Notes: generated by a model from the sequence alone, not told the origin. Shown: positions 29,387-39,843, numbered from the stretch's first letter. The stretch: 64,000 nt of DNA from Paracoccaceae bacterium (GCA_020622085.1 JAHRYM010000001.1:805117-869116); one strand, 5' to 3'. Program-made: numbers and translations.

Positions 29387-30040
29387 ATGACCGACTTCAG
29401 CGCGCGCCGCGTGACGATGGTGGACACCCAGGTTCGCCCCAATGATGTGACCAAATTCCCGATTATCGAAGCCATGTTGACCATCCCGCGCGAGGATTTC
29501 GTGCCAGCCGCACTGCGCGAGGCCGCCTATGTCGGGGAAAACCTCGATCTTGGCGAAGGCCGCGCCCTGCTGGAGCCGCGGACGCTGGCGAAGATGCTTG
29601 ATGCGCTGGCGCTGGGTCCGAGCCATTCGGTTCTGGATCTGGGCTGCGGCCTTGGCTATTCGACCGCCGTCGTGGCGCGCATGGCGGGACGGGTCGTCGG
29701 CGTCGAGGAAAACGCCGGATGGGCGGCCGAGGCGCGCGCGCTTCTGGCCGGTCTCGCGGGGGCGAATGCCACGGTTCTGGCCGGGCCGATCGCTGAGGGC
29801 GCGCCGAAAGACGGGCCCTTCGACGCCATTCTGGTCCAGGGGGCGGCCGAAGTGCTGCCCGAGGCGCTGGAAGCCCAACTGAAGGACGGCGGCCTGATCG
29901 TCTGCCTGTTCATGGATGGCGCGCTTGGCGTGTGCCGCCTTGGCCACAAGGTGGACGGCAAGATCGCCTGGCGCAATATCTTCAACGCGACGGCGCCAGT
30001 GCTTCCCGGTTTCGCGCGCAAGGCCGAATTCGTGTTCTGA
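29387..30040 (+). CDS. protein-L-isoaspartate O-methyltransferase family protein
   Basis: MVDTQVRPNDVTKFPIIEAMLTIPREDFVP; VLDLGCGLGYSTAVVARMAGRVVGVE. Confidence 0.9.
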   Translation: MTDFSARRVTMVDTQVRPNDVTKFPIIEAMLTIPREDFVPAALREAAYVGENLDLGEGRALLEPRTLAKMLDALALGPSHSVLDLGCGLGYSTAVVARMAGRVVGVEENAGWAAEARALLAGLAGANATVLAGPIAEGAPKDGPFDAILVQGAAEVLPEALEAQLKDGGLIVCLFMDGALGVCRLGHKVDGKIAWRNIFNATAPVLPGFARKAEFVF

Positions 30041-30103
30041 CGGGCCGCCCCCGTTCGACAGGGGGTGGAAAGCTTGGCGGGTGTTGCCCGGAATTGGCGA
30101 TAG

Positions 30104-31486
30104 GTGACTGGAATGAGCAGCATTATCCATGGACTCGTGGCACTGGCACGCCGTGCCGGTGTGGTGGCGGTTCTGGCGGCAAGCACCGTTTCGGTTTCGG
30201 CCGAGACGCTGGCGGATGCGCTTGTTTCGGCCTATCGCAACTCGAACCTGCTGGATCAGAACCGCGCCGTCCTCAGGGCAGCGGACGAGGATGCGGCGCT
30301 TGCCATTGCGGCGCTGCGTCCCGTGGTCGGCTGGGTGGTCGACAGCGGCTATGCCAAGACCCGGCTGGGCGAGGGGGTCAGCACCTCTCTGGGGCTTACG
30401 ACCCAGATGACGCTCTTCGACTTTGGCCGCAGCAAGTTTGCCATCGACATCGCGCGCGAAACCGTCCTTGCAACGCGCGAGGCGCTGGTCGGCGTTGAAC
30501 AGCAGGTGCTTCTGGCCGCGATCCAGGCCTATTTCGACGTGAAAAGCGCCAGCGAGAATGTCGCGCTCAGCCAGAATTCGGTGCGGGTGATCGGCGAGGC
30601 GCTCAAGGCCGCGCAGGATCGCTTCGACGTGGGCGAGGTCACGCGCACAGACGTGTCGCAAGCCGAGGCGCGGCAGGCTGCGGCGCGTGCGCAACTGGTG
30701 GCCGCGACGGGGTCGATGGCCGTGGCGCGCGAATCCTACAAGGCGGCGACAGGTCATTACCCCGGCCCGCTGGCCGGCGCGCCGCGCCCGCCGGTGCTGC
30801 CGAAGTCGCTTGATGAGGCGCAGGGGATCGCGCAGCGAAACCACCCGGCGATCCGTCAGGCGCAGCGCTTGGCGACGGTCGGAGAGCTGCGCATCAGCGC
30901 CGCGGTGGCGGAACGCAATCCCTCGCTCGGGCTGCAGGGACAGGTCGCGGTGGATGACACCGGAAAGGACACCTCCGCCCTGGGTCTGCAGGTCAGCGGA
31001 CCGATCTATGCGGGTGGCAAATTGGCCGCAGGCCAGCGCAAGGCCATCGCCGGGCGCGACGCGGCCCGCGCGGCGCTGTTGCAGACCAGCGTCAATGTTT
31101 CGCAGGCGGTGGGCAATGCCTGGGCCAATATCGCCGTTGCCCGCGCGCAGATCACGGCGGTCGACCAGCAGATCACCGCAGCGCGCGCCGCCTATAACGG
31201 CGTGAAGGAAGAAGCGACGCTGGGTGCGCGCACCACGCTCGATGTCCTTGATGCCGAACAGGCGCTTCTGGATGCCGAAAGCAGCCGGGTCGCCGCCGTG
31301 AACACATTGCAGGTAGCAAATTATTCACTCCTGGCGGCTATGGGTCTCCTCACGGTGGAACACCTGAACCTCGGGATCCCGACCTATGATCCGGCAGCCT
31401 ATTACAACGCGGTCAGGCATGCGCCTTCGCACAGCGCCCAGGGAAAGAAACTCGATCGTGTCCTGCGCGCCATCGGCAAGGACTGA
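30104..31486 (+). CDS. TolC family outer membrane efflux protein
   Basis: Two OEP repeats, e.g. DRFDVGEVTRTDVSQAEARQAAARAQLVAATGS and EATLGARTTLDVLDAEQALLDAESSRVAAVNTLQVANYSLLAAMG; signal peptide. Confidence 0.92.
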   Translation: MTGMSSIIHGLVALARRAGVVAVLAASTVSVSAETLADALVSAYRNSNLLDQNRAVLRAADEDAALAIAALRPVVGWVVDSGYAKTRLGEGVSTSLGLTTQMTLFDFGRSKFAIDIARETVLATREALVGVEQQVLLAAIQAYFDVKSASENVALSQNSVRVIGEALKAAQDRFDVGEVTRTDVSQAEARQAAARAQLVAATGSMAVARESYKAATGHYPGPLAGAPRPPVLPKSLDEAQGIAQRNHPAIRQAQRLATVGELRISAAVAERNPSLGLQGQVAVDDTGKDTSALGLQVSGPIYAGGKLAAGQRKAIAGRDAARAALLQTSVNVSQAVGNAWANIAVARAQITAVDQQITAARAAYNGVKEEATLGARTTLDVLDAEQALLDAESSRVAAVNTLQVANYSLLAAMGLLTVEHLNLGIPTYDPAAYYNAVRHAPSHSAQGKKLDRVLRAIGKD

Positions 31487-31557
31487 TCTTTGCGGGCCGG
31501 TTGAAGCCGACCTCGGGGCCGCCTACAATCGCGCTGCCCATGATTGAGGATCAGGCC

Positions 31558-33738
31558 ATGTCCGACTCCAATACAAATGTCGAAATCGAGGATGTATTGT
31601 CCTCTATCCGGCGACTTGTATCGGAGGATCGATCCGGCGCCCGCACCGCTCCGGCGGCAGACGCGGTGCCTCCCGCACCGATGGTCGAAGACGCGGTTCC
31701 GGCCGAGACCGCCACGATAACCCAGTTCCAGCGGCGCCCCGTTCAGGCCCATGACCTGCCCGACGAGACAGGGGCGGGTGCCACCGCCGATACCCGAATC
31801 GACGCCGCCATCGTCGCACTGAACGCCGAGACCTCTGTTCCTGTGGAAAATGGGCCTGCGGCGACCGGGCAGCCCGATCCGGCAGAGGCTGCCGCCGCAG
31901 AGTCCGAGGGCGAGCTTGTCGCGGCAACGGAACTCATGGCGGGCGCCTGCCAGCGAGACGGGGCATCGGGGGCGCAATTCGTTCTGACGCAGGATTTCCG
32001 TATCGAAACGGCAACGCCCGATGAATCCGGGACCGTTGATGCACCCTTTGGCACCCCTGGCCCCGATGATGCGGCGCTTGCGGAAGATTTCGGGAGAGGT
32101 GACCAGGCTGCGGTGGACGAGACGCCCGCGAGCGGTGAGGCGCCGCCGGTTTCCATGGACGCCGTCGGGGACGACACCCCCGAAGTCAACCGCCTTGCCG
32201 GAGAGGTCGACGCGGATGAGGCGGTTCCCGTCGGCCCGGTTCCGGCATCCGGGCGCGCGGATCTTTCGCTTGACGAACTGATGTCCGGGGACGCGCTGCT
32301 TGCAACATTCGGGTCTGTCGGGGTGGCCTCGATGCGGGAAAGCGCCTGGGACTCTGACGCGCTGGTGGATCTGGCCCCGAGAGCGGCACCACGGGTGGCC
32401 CCCCTGCATCCGACGCTTGAAGCGACGATCGCCGATCTTGAAATGGCGGTCGCGGCACAAAGTGAGGAATTCGAGCCCGATATGGGTGAAGACATCGGCG
32501 CAGGGCCCGCCGAAAGCGACCTGACAGGTCTCGCCGAGCAGTCCGAAGGCCTGCAAGTCGCAGGCGAGGTTCTGGATGCCGAACCGGCGGAGACGGGCGC
32601 GACCGAGGCCGGTGCATCTGTCGAAATCCCTCCGCTCGCCGAAACGGATGCAGGAGAACTGGCAGCCGAAGGCACTGTCGATGCCGCCCATCGCAGTCAC
32701 CTTGTCTGGGAAGCCGCCGAGGCGGTTGCCGCGGCGCAAAGGCCGACCCGGCGACACCGGTTCCAACTTGATGCCGAAGCCACACCGCCCCCCGTCGCGG
32801 GCTATATCGGGATCAGTGATGCCTTTCCGGCGGAAGACCGTGAATTGGCCCTTGTCGCTGCCGCCGAGTCCGATCTGCCCGCCCATCCCGATGAGGGGCA
32901 ATCGCTGGATCTGAATGTCCTTGGCGAGGAATATTCCGATCTGGACCTTGTCGGGCCTGCGATCGACCTGGAACAGACCAGCGAGGAAACCCTGCTCGGG
33001 CTGGGGGATGCGGTCCTTGCGGAAGGGACCGCGTTCCTTGCCGATGTCCTTGATGAGCCCGATCAGCAGTCGGCCGCGGCCCCCCGGGATGGCCAAGCAG
33101 AGGACTATCCCGATCCGATGATCTGGTCCGCAGACGAACGGGCAGGCGGTTCGTTGCCCGAACAGGGTGAGCCGCTGGCCGAAGACACCGCAGAAGCTGC
33201 TTTCGAGGCGGAGTCATCGGTGACTGTTGCGCCCGTGGTTGCAATACCGGCCCGTCGGATATTCATCGCCCCGCGCATCGACCTGATCGAGGCCGAAGCA
33301 CCCGACGCCGCTGCACCGACGTGGTCCGGCGACTTTCTGCCCCCGCAAGAAGAAGTGGCGCCCTCTAGTGCCGAGGGGGCGCCCTCAGAGGGCGGGATTG
33401 CCGCATTCGAACCGGGAGTCGTGCCGGATCCGGATGATGCCTTGATCCAGGATACCGCCGATCATCCGCTGGGTCCGTCGCTTCTTGATGCCGAAGCCGA
33501 GGCCCGGACGCTGCCGCAGTCGGTCGGCTTGTGGCAGATAGCGCCCACCGACGCGCCCGATGACGCAGAGGTGGGCAGCGCACTGGCCGCCATGACGCCA
33601 GAGGCACTTCGCGCGCTGGTTCTTGAACTGATCCGCGAAGAACTCCAGGGGCCATTGGGCGAACGCATAACCCGGAATGTGCGCAAGCTTGTGCGGCGCG
33701 AGATCAACCGGGCACTGGAAAACCGCGATCTGGACTGA
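31558..33738 (+). CDS. PopZ-like (DUF2497-type) protein with very long acidic low-complexity linker
   Basis: N-terminal VEIEDVLSSIRRLVSED and C-terminal ALRALVLELIREELQGPLGERITRNVRKLVRREINRAL resemble the terminal helices of PopZ/DUF2497; immediately downstream of pcm-tolC. Confidence 0.7.
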   Translation: MSDSNTNVEIEDVLSSIRRLVSEDRSGARTAPAADAVPPAPMVEDAVPAETATITQFQRRPVQAHDLPDETGAGATADTRIDAAIVALNAETSVPVENGPAATGQPDPAEAAAAESEGELVAATELMAGACQRDGASGAQFVLTQDFRIETATPDESGTVDAPFGTPGPDDAALAEDFGRGDQAAVDETPASGEAPPVSMDAVGDDTPEVNRLAGEVDADEAVPVGPVPASGRADLSLDELMSGDALLATFGSVGVASMRESAWDSDALVDLAPRAAPRVAPLHPTLEATIADLEMAVAAQSEEFEPDMGEDIGAGPAESDLTGLAEQSEGLQVAGEVLDAEPAETGATEAGASVEIPPLAETDAGELAAEGTVDAAHRSHLVWEAAEAVAAAQRPTRRHRFQLDAEATPPPVAGYIGISDAFPAEDRELALVAAAESDLPAHPDEGQSLDLNVLGEEYSDLDLVGPAIDLEQTSEETLLGLGDAVLAEGTAFLADVLDEPDQQSAAAPRDGQAEDYPDPMIWSADERAGGSLPEQGEPLAEDTAEAAFEAESSVTVAPVVAIPARRIFIAPRIDLIEAEAPDAAAPTWSGDFLPPQEEVAPSSAEGAPSEGGIAAFEPGVVPDPDDALIQDTADHPLGPSLLDAEAEARTLPQSVGLWQIAPTDAPDDAEVGSALAAMTPEALRALVLELIREELQGPLGERITRNVRKLVRREINRALENRDLD

Positions 33739-33757
33739 ACCCGACATCGGCCAACCG

Positions 33758-33792
33758 TGGCCTCTGGCCTCTGGCCTCTGGCGCATGGCCTC
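33758..33792. repeat. 7-bp tandem repeat TGGCCTC (5 units, one degenerate)
   Basis: tggcctc tggcctc tggcctc tggcgca tggcctc. Confidence 0.9.
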
Positions 33793-34082
33793 TGTCTTGC
33801 GCCCCTTGCCGGTCTGGCTTGCCCTGCTTTGGGGCGGCCCGCCGCACAACCGGCGAGTTGCGAGGCGATTGATCATCCAGGCCGCCATGGCAGGGGAAAC
33901 CGCACGCCACATGCCGTCAAGGCTCTGCCCCCGCAGATCGGACGGGATCTCGTGCGAACCGGCGGGTGTCGGGGAGGGCCGGCGCGCACAGGTTCTGGCA
34001 ATGACCTTGCCGGGACCAGGCGTCGTGTCTGGTCGAAGGCCCCGAGGCGACCAATACCGGGGCCGCGAAAACAAGGATCAGA

Positions 34083-34119
34083 AAACGAAAAGCGCGCCCG
34101 AAGGCGCGCCATTTCGTTT
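34083..34119 (-). terminator. Rho-independent terminator (possibly bidirectional) downstream of the 34161-34481 gene
   Basis: GCGCGCC-CGAA-GGCGCGC stem with flanking A/T tracts (AAACGAAA ... TTTCGTTT). Confidence 0.75.
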
Positions 34120-34160
34120 CTTCCGGAATGTGGTCAGGCCGACATCCTCGAATGGGCGCT

Positions 34161-34481
34161 TCAGGCGGCTTCGGCCTCTTCGGCGGCGTGCCGGCGTTCG
34201 CTTTCCTCGCGCGACAGGGCGACCGAAGTCCGCACTCCCTTCGAAACGAACTCCATCAGCCCCTTGACCACGCGTTCATTGGGGTCGATGCCGGCGCAGG
34301 ACAACACCTCGCGCCCGTCACGCGACCGGGCCCAACGGGCAATCTGATCGGGGCCGTTGCCGTATTTCTTGTCATCGGCGATCGCATCGTCCAGCGCGGC
34401 CAGAACCACGGCCGCGAACAGCTTGCGCGACCTTTGTCCCTGTTCGTAGTTGAATGCGGTTCCGTCAACGTAGTCGCGCAT
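34161..34481 (-). CDS. conserved hypothetical protein (looks like DUF6280-type Rhodobacteraceae protein)
   Basis: MRDYVDGTAFNYEQGQRSRKLFAAVVLAALDDAIADDKKYGNGPDQIARWARSRDGREVLSCAGIDPNERVVKGLMEF; followed by own terminator. Confidence 0.75.
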   Translation of the reverse strand: MRDYVDGTAFNYEQGQRSRKLFAAVVLAALDDAIADDKKYGNGPDQIARWARSRDGREVLSCAGIDPNERVVKGLMEFVSKGVRTSVALSREESERRHAAEEAEAA

Positions 34482-34694
34482 GTTTCCGTCCTGCTTATTG
34501 ATCTTGCGTTTCCGGGTCCGGCCTGAATAGGCCTTTCGACCCCCGATTCGGTATGGCCTTGCGCGAATGACTGCTATGCACTGGGTGCAACTCTCTGCCG
34601 CGCTGCCACATCATCTAGTCGGCTTGTCACGTCAAGGCTGGCAATATATAGGTGCCGCCAACTTCTGTTCAACCTTTTACCAAGGTTTTGTCAA

Positions 34695-35258
34695 ATGCCC
34701 AAGATCAACGGAAACGAAATCCGCCCCGGCAATGTGCTGGAGCATGACGGCGGCCTTTGGGCTGCCGTGAAGGTCAACCATGTGAAGCCCGGAAAGGGCG
34801 GCGCCTTTGCACAGGTCGAACTGAAAAACCTGCGCGACGGGCGCAAGCTGAACGAACGGTTCCGCTCGGAAGACAAGGTCGAACAGGTCCGGCTTGAGCA
34901 GAAAGACCAGCAATTCCTTTACGAAACGGACGGACGTCTGGTGTTCATGGACGCCGAGACCTTCGAGCAGATCGAGGTCGATGCAGAACTTCTGGGCGAG
35001 CGCCGCCCTTTCCTGCAAGACGGGATGACCGCCACCGTCGAATACTATGGCGACGAGGCGCTTTCGGTGCAACTGCCGCAGAAGGTCAGGTGCAAGATCG
35101 TCGAGACCGAGCCGGTGGTGAAGGGCCAGACGGCGGCGAACAGCTACAAGCCGGCGATCCTTGACAATGGCGTGCGGCTCATGGTTCCGCCCTTCATCGG
35201 CCAGGATGAAGAGATCTGGGTCCACACCGAATTCATGGAATATTCCGAGCGGGCCTGA
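34695..35258 (+). CDS. efp: elongation factor P
   Basis: [49 protein letters not shown]. Confidence 0.97.
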   Translation: MPKINGNEIRPGNVLEHDGGLWAAVKVNHVKPGKGGAFAQVELKNLRDGRKLNERFRSEDKVEQVRLEQKDQQFLYETDGRLVFMDAETFEQIEVDAELLGERRPFLQDGMTATVEYYGDEALSVQLPQKVRCKIVETEPVVKGQTAANSYKPAILDNGVRLMVPPFIGQDEEIWVHTEFMEYSERA

Positions 35259-35276
35259 ACGGTCGGCAATTCGTGG

Positions 35277-35311
35277 AACGGCGGCTCATCTTGCGATGGG
35301 TCGCCGTTTTT
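35277..35311 (+). terminator. Rho-independent terminator after efp
   Basis: 14-bp stem AACGGCGGCTCATC/GATGGGTCGCCGTT (including G-T pairs), TTGC loop, T5 tract. Confidence 0.85.
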
Positions 35312-35363
35312 CGTTGCTTGCGGCGGCCAGTGATCGATGATCGGAGGCGGCGGAGGTGTTGCG

Positions 35364-36143
35364 TCAGCTTTCGTCGCGCTCCGGCGTCAGACGGGCCTGG
35401 CCCGCGTTCAGCGTTCCTGTCGCGCGATCATGGCGCAGCCAGGCGATGGCCCGGTCGCCCGCGCGGGTGAACAGGGTTCCCGCGGGCTTTCCATCGGCCG
35501 TGGTGACCTCGGCGCCGGGGGCGGCATCGCCGGTGATGCGGACGCCCACGAGACCCTTTTTCAGTTCGGTCTTGTGCTTCATCCGCGCGGTCACTTCCTG
35601 CCCGACATAGCAGCCCTTGCGGAAATCGACTCCGTGCAGCCGCTCGAACCCCGCTTCAAGGATATAACTTTCGTCGGGGCGCAGCTCGATCCCGGTTTCG
35701 GGAATGACATGCGCCACGCGGATCGCGTCCCAGTCGATGCCGGGGCCGCCCGTTGCAGTCGGGGCCGCCACCGGGCCGTAGGACCGCCAGCCAAGGTCGG
35801 GGTGGCGCGGGTCGGCAAAGGCCCCTTCGGGCGCCACGCCCAAGCCGCGCGTCACCCGCAGGTCGGTGCGCGCGATCGCCACGTCCGCACGCAGGCGATA
35901 CATCGACAGCCGGCGCAAGAGCCCCTCGGCCAGATCGGATTGCACATCGAGCAAGATCGCATCTCCGGCCGGCACCAGCAGGAAATCGGCCAGATACTTG
36001 CCCTGAGGGGTCAGCAGCGCGGCATAGAGCGCACCGGCCGAGAGCCTGCGCACGTCATTGGTCACCAGCCCTTGCAGAAAGGCTTCGCGGTCTGCCCCGG
36101 TGATCCTGAGCACGGTCCGGTCGGGGGCGAGTTCACCTGGCAT
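35364..36143 (-). CDS. YgfZ/GcvT-domain folate-binding protein
   Basis: ADREAFLQGLVTNDVRRLS; signature KGCYVGQEVTARMKHK. Confidence 0.9.
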   Translation of the reverse strand: MPGELAPDRTVLRITGADREAFLQGLVTNDVRRLSAGALYAALLTPQGKYLADFLLVPAGDAILLDVQSDLAEGLLRRLSMYRLRADVAIARTDLRVTRGLGVAPEGAFADPRHPDLGWRSYGPVAAPTATGGPGIDWDAIRVAHVIPETGIELRPDESYILEAGFERLHGVDFRKGCYVGQEVTARMKHKTELKKGLVGVRITGDAAPGAEVTTADGKPAGTLFTRAGDRAIAWLRHDRATGTLNAGQARLTPERDES

Positions 36144-36219
36144 GTCGGGTCTCCTGTCTTCACATCCCGAATATAGGGTCCGGCAGGGCAATGCTTGACC
36201 GTCCGCGGACGGTCCCTGC

Positions 36220-37980
36220 CTATTCGGTGAATTGCAGCGCGCAAAGCCTTGCATAGGCGCCACCTTCGGCAAGCAGCGTGTCGTGGGTGCCTTCCTCGAT
36301 CACGCGGCCATGATCCATGACGATGATCTTGTCGGCGTTGCGCACCGTGGCCAGTCGATGGGCGATGACAAGCGTCGTGCGCCCTTCGGAAAGGGTTTCC
36401 AGCGCCTCCTGCACCAGGCGTTCGCTCTTGGCATCAAGCGCCGATGTCGCCTCGTCCAGAAGCAGGATCGGGCGGTCGCGCAAGAGGGCGCGGGCGATGG
36501 CGACACGCTGGCGCTGGCCACCCGACAGCGACGATCCGCGCGGCCCGACGGGGGTCTGCGCGCCCTGGGGAAGGGCGGCCACGAATTCCGACACATGGGC
36601 CGCGTCCATGGCGCGGCGCAGGTCGGTATCAGGCAGGTCGTCGCGGCCGGGGGCGATGTTTTCACGGATGGTTTCGTCAAACAGCGTCGCGTCCTGCGTG
36701 ACCACCGAAAAAAGATCTCGCAAAGCCGCGAGTTTCAGCGCCTGCACCTCGGTGCCGCCGATGGTGACGTGGCCCTTGTCGGGGTCGATCAGCCGTGTGA
36801 GCAGGTTGAAGACTGTGGATTTCCCCGCGCCCGAGGCGCCGACCAGTGCGGTCGTCCTTCCCGCCTCGGCCCGGAACGACAGGCCGCGCAGCGCCGGGTG
36901 GCTGCCAAAGCTCAGCCAGACATCGCTGAACTCGATCTCGGTCTGGCGGGGGGCCTGCGCCGTGCCGCCATCGACAACCTGCGCCTGCGTGTCCTTCAGG
37001 GCGTAAAGCCGCTCAAGGCTTGCGGCAGCGACCTGCCAGCTTCCGGCGGTGTCACCAAGGCGGCGCAGCGGCTGGAAGGTCAGCGCCATGGCGGTGAAGA
37101 AGGCCATGAAATCACCCACCGTGCGTTCGCCTGCAGCAATTTCGCGGCCACCGATCACCAGCACCATGAAGAACCCGAGCCCCGTCACGATATCGATCAG
37201 CGCCGGCACGGTGGCGCGACTGGCGGCGGATTTCACCTCGGCCCGCACGATCGCATCCACGACACGGCGGAAACGGCCCAACTGGTAGGATTCCAGGCCG
37301 TTCAGCTTGACGGCGGTGATGCCGTGGAAGATCTCGTCCAGCCGGGTGGCGCGGGTCGCGGCATGGATGCGCACCTGATCGGCCTTGCGGCGCACATAGC
37401 GCTGGACAAGGGCGGTCGGCAGGATCAGAAGCGGCGCCCCCACGGTGGCGGCCAGCGTCCAGCGCCAGTCGATGCCAAGGGCCACGACGAACAGTGCGAT
37501 CAGCGAGAAAAGATCGCGCCCGACGGCCGAGATCAGCAGGCTCCAGATCCCCTGGACGGCGGCGGTGTCGCCCTGCACCCGTTCGATCAGGGCGCCGGGG
37601 GGGGTCTTGTGGTAGAACTGGCCGTCAAGCGACAGCAGATGCCCGAGCAGATCGACCTGCATCTCGCTCGACGTGACCTGCGCCACACGCGTCAGGAGCG
37701 CGCGGTTCAGGATCGTCGTCACCGCCCGCAGCACGAACAGAAGGAAGATGATCCCCCCGACCCACCAGACGGCGTGGCTTTCACCGCCGATGAAGACGCG
37801 GTCGAACAGCGGCTTCAGCATCCATGACAGCACGCCCAGCGACGCGCCTTCGACCGTCATCAGCAGGAAGGCCAGCGCCATCCGCCATTTGTGGGGCGAG
37901 AGGTATTCCCGCCACAGCCGCCGGAACAGCCTGCCCGATCCCGAAGGCGCAGAGGATGCGGCGGTGGCGGATGCGGTCAC
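36220..37980 (-). CDS. ABC transporter, fused permease/ATPase (MsbA-like)
   Basis: Six-TM N-terminus; GASGAGKSTVFNLLTR; SLSGGQRQRVAIARALLRDRPILLLDEATSALD. GTG start proposed. Confidence 0.88.
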   Translation of the reverse strand: MTASATAASSAPSGSGRLFRRLWREYLSPHKWRMALAFLLMTVEGASLGVLSWMLKPLFDRVFIGGESHAVWWVGGIIFLLFVLRAVTTILNRALLTRVAQVTSSEMQVDLLGHLLSLDGQFYHKTPPGALIERVQGDTAAVQGIWSLLISAVGRDLFSLIALFVVALGIDWRWTLAATVGAPLLILPTALVQRYVRRKADQVRIHAATRATRLDEIFHGITAVKLNGLESYQLGRFRRVVDAIVRAEVKSAASRATVPALIDIVTGLGFFMVLVIGGREIAAGERTVGDFMAFFTAMALTFQPLRRLGDTAGSWQVAAASLERLYALKDTQAQVVDGGTAQAPRQTEIEFSDVWLSFGSHPALRGLSFRAEAGRTTALVGASGAGKSTVFNLLTRLIDPDKGHVTIGGTEVQALKLAALRDLFSVVTQDATLFDETIRENIAPGRDDLPDTDLRRAMDAAHVSEFVAALPQGAQTPVGPRGSSLSGGQRQRVAIARALLRDRPILLLDEATSALDAKSERLVQEALETLSEGRTTLVIAHRLATVRNADKIIVMDHGRVIEEGTHDTLLAEGGAYARLCALQFTE

Positions 37981-38148
37981 GGGGCGCGGGCCTTCTGGTT
38001 GCGATGGCCCATGCCTAGCGCGAAGCGGATGGCCCCACAAGCATCCCCGGCCGGCAAGTGGGGGCGCTGGGCGGAAGGCCACGCGACGCCCGTTGACGCG
38101 GTGCGGGTCGCCGGGGCATCGTCTGCGCGGCGCTTGCGGAGTTCCACG

Positions 38149-39342
38149 ATGAGCCTTGCCCAGGGACGGCCCTACCTAGCGATTCCCGGCCCTTCGGTGC
38201 TGCCGGACCGGGTGCTTGCCGCGATGATGCGGCCGGCGCCCAACATCTATGCAGGGCCGCTGCATGACCTGACCCATTCGGTTCTGGCCGATCTGCGACG
38301 ACTGGCGCGGACAACGGCGCATGTGGCGGTCTATGTCGGGAACGGCCACGCGGGCTGGGAGGCGGCGAATGCCAACCTGTTTTCGGCGGGTGACGGGGCG
38401 CTGTTCGTCACGACCGGCAACTTCGGGCTGGGCTGGGCCGAATCTGCGCGGCGGATGGGGGTTGCGGTTGAAGCCATCGACTGCGGCAAGCGGGTGGCCG
38501 CCGATCCGTGGCAGATCGCCAGCGCGCTGCGGCAGGATGGTGCGGGCCGGATTCGCGCGGTTCTGCTGACGCAGACCGATACGGCAAGTTCGGTGCGCAA
38601 TGACGTGGCTGCCATCCGTTCGGCGATCGACGCGACCGGGCATCCGGCGCTGCTGGCGGTGGATGGCATCGCTTCGGTCGGTTGCGATCCGATGCAGATG
38701 GACGAATGGGGCGTCGATGTGCTGCTTGCAGCCAGCCAGAAGGGCTTGATGGCGCCGCCGGGGCTGGCAATCCTTTGGGCATCGGACAAGGCGGTGCGCG
38801 CGACGGCGTCATCAGGCCTGCGCACGCCCTACTGGGATTGGACGCCCCGGTTCTTTGGCCAGGAATACTGGCATCTGTTCTGCGGCACCGCGCCGACGCA
38901 CCATCTGTTCGCGCTGCGCGAGTCGCTGACGATGATCCTTGAGGAGGAAGGGCTGGACAACGTCTGGGCCCGCCACGCGCGGCTGGCGCGCGCTGTCTGG
39001 GCCGCGTTTGATGCCTGGGGGCAGGGGGGTGACATCGCGCTGAATGTGGCCGACCCGACGATGCGCGGCCATTCAGTGACCGCAGCAAGGATGGGCGACG
39101 GGGCGGCGGGCCGCCTGCGCGCCTGGGCCGAGGCGGAAACGGGTGTCACGCTGGGGATCGGGCTGGGGATGGCGCTGCCGTCCGAACCCGCCTATGGCGA
39201 CTTCCTGCGGCTGGCCCACATGGGGCATGTGAACGCCCACATGACGCTCGGTGCCCTGTCGGTGATCGAGGCCGGATTGACCGCGCTCGGGGTGCCGCAC
39301 GGCAAGGGCGCGCTGGATGCAGCCATCGCCGCGCTGGGCTGA
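38149..39342 (+). CDS. class V PLP-dependent aminotransferase (alanine/serine-glyoxylate aminotransferase family)
   Basis: YLAIPGPSVLPDRVLAAM; LLAVDGIASVGCDPMQMDEWGVDVLLAASQKGLMAPPGLAIL. Confidence 0.88.
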   Translation: MSLAQGRPYLAIPGPSVLPDRVLAAMMRPAPNIYAGPLHDLTHSVLADLRRLARTTAHVAVYVGNGHAGWEAANANLFSAGDGALFVTTGNFGLGWAESARRMGVAVEAIDCGKRVAADPWQIASALRQDGAGRIRAVLLTQTDTASSVRNDVAAIRSAIDATGHPALLAVDGIASVGCDPMQMDEWGVDVLLAASQKGLMAPPGLAILWASDKAVRATASSGLRTPYWDWTPRFFGQEYWHLFCGTAPTHHLFALRESLTMILEEEGLDNVWARHARLARAVWAAFDAWGQGGDIALNVADPTMRGHSVTAARMGDGAAGRLRAWAEAETGVTLGIGLGMALPSEPAYGDFLRLAHMGHVNAHMTLGALSVIEAGLTALGVPHGKGALDAAIAALG

Positions 39343-39363
39343 GCCCCCGCGCGCGCCCCGCGT

Positions 39364-39780
39364 TCAGTGGCCGTTCTTGGCCAGCCATTCCTTCATCCAG
39401 GAAATCTCGCTTTCCTGCGCGGCAATCACCGCCTTGGCCAGTTGGCGCACCTCGGGATCCTGCCCGTGTTCCATAACGACCTTCGCCATGGCGATGGCGC
39501 CTTCGTGGTGCGGGATCATGGCGCGGACGAAATCGACATCGGCATCGCCCGTATAGGGCGCGGACATGGCCTTGTGCATCTCGGCCGTGGCCGCCTGAAA
39601 GGCCAGCGTCGAGGGGGCGGCGGCCGCTTCGGGTGTCAGCGCCATCTGTCCGGAGACCATCGTCTCGTGGTCCATGGCCGCATGGTTCATCGCCTGGGGG
39701 GACTCGGTGCCGCCTTGGGCGAAAGCGGCCAGACCAAGCGCGAGGCTCGCGGCGGCGACAAGAAGGATCGGGGTCTTCAT
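39364..39780 (-). CDS. DUF305 family secreted protein
   Basis: Signal peptide; [53 protein letters not shown]. Confidence 0.92.
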   Translation of the reverse strand: MKTPILLVAAASLALGLAAFAQGGTESPQAMNHAAMDHETMVSGQMALTPEAAAAPSTLAFQAATAEMHKAMSAPYTGDADVDFVRAMIPHHEGAIAMAKVVMEHGQDPEVRQLAKAVIAAQESEISWMKEWLAKNGH

Positions 39781-39843
39781 GGATCTGCTCCTGTGATCGG
39801 TCGTGTTCTCGGCCGATCGGGCAGCAAATGGCAAATCACGCTT

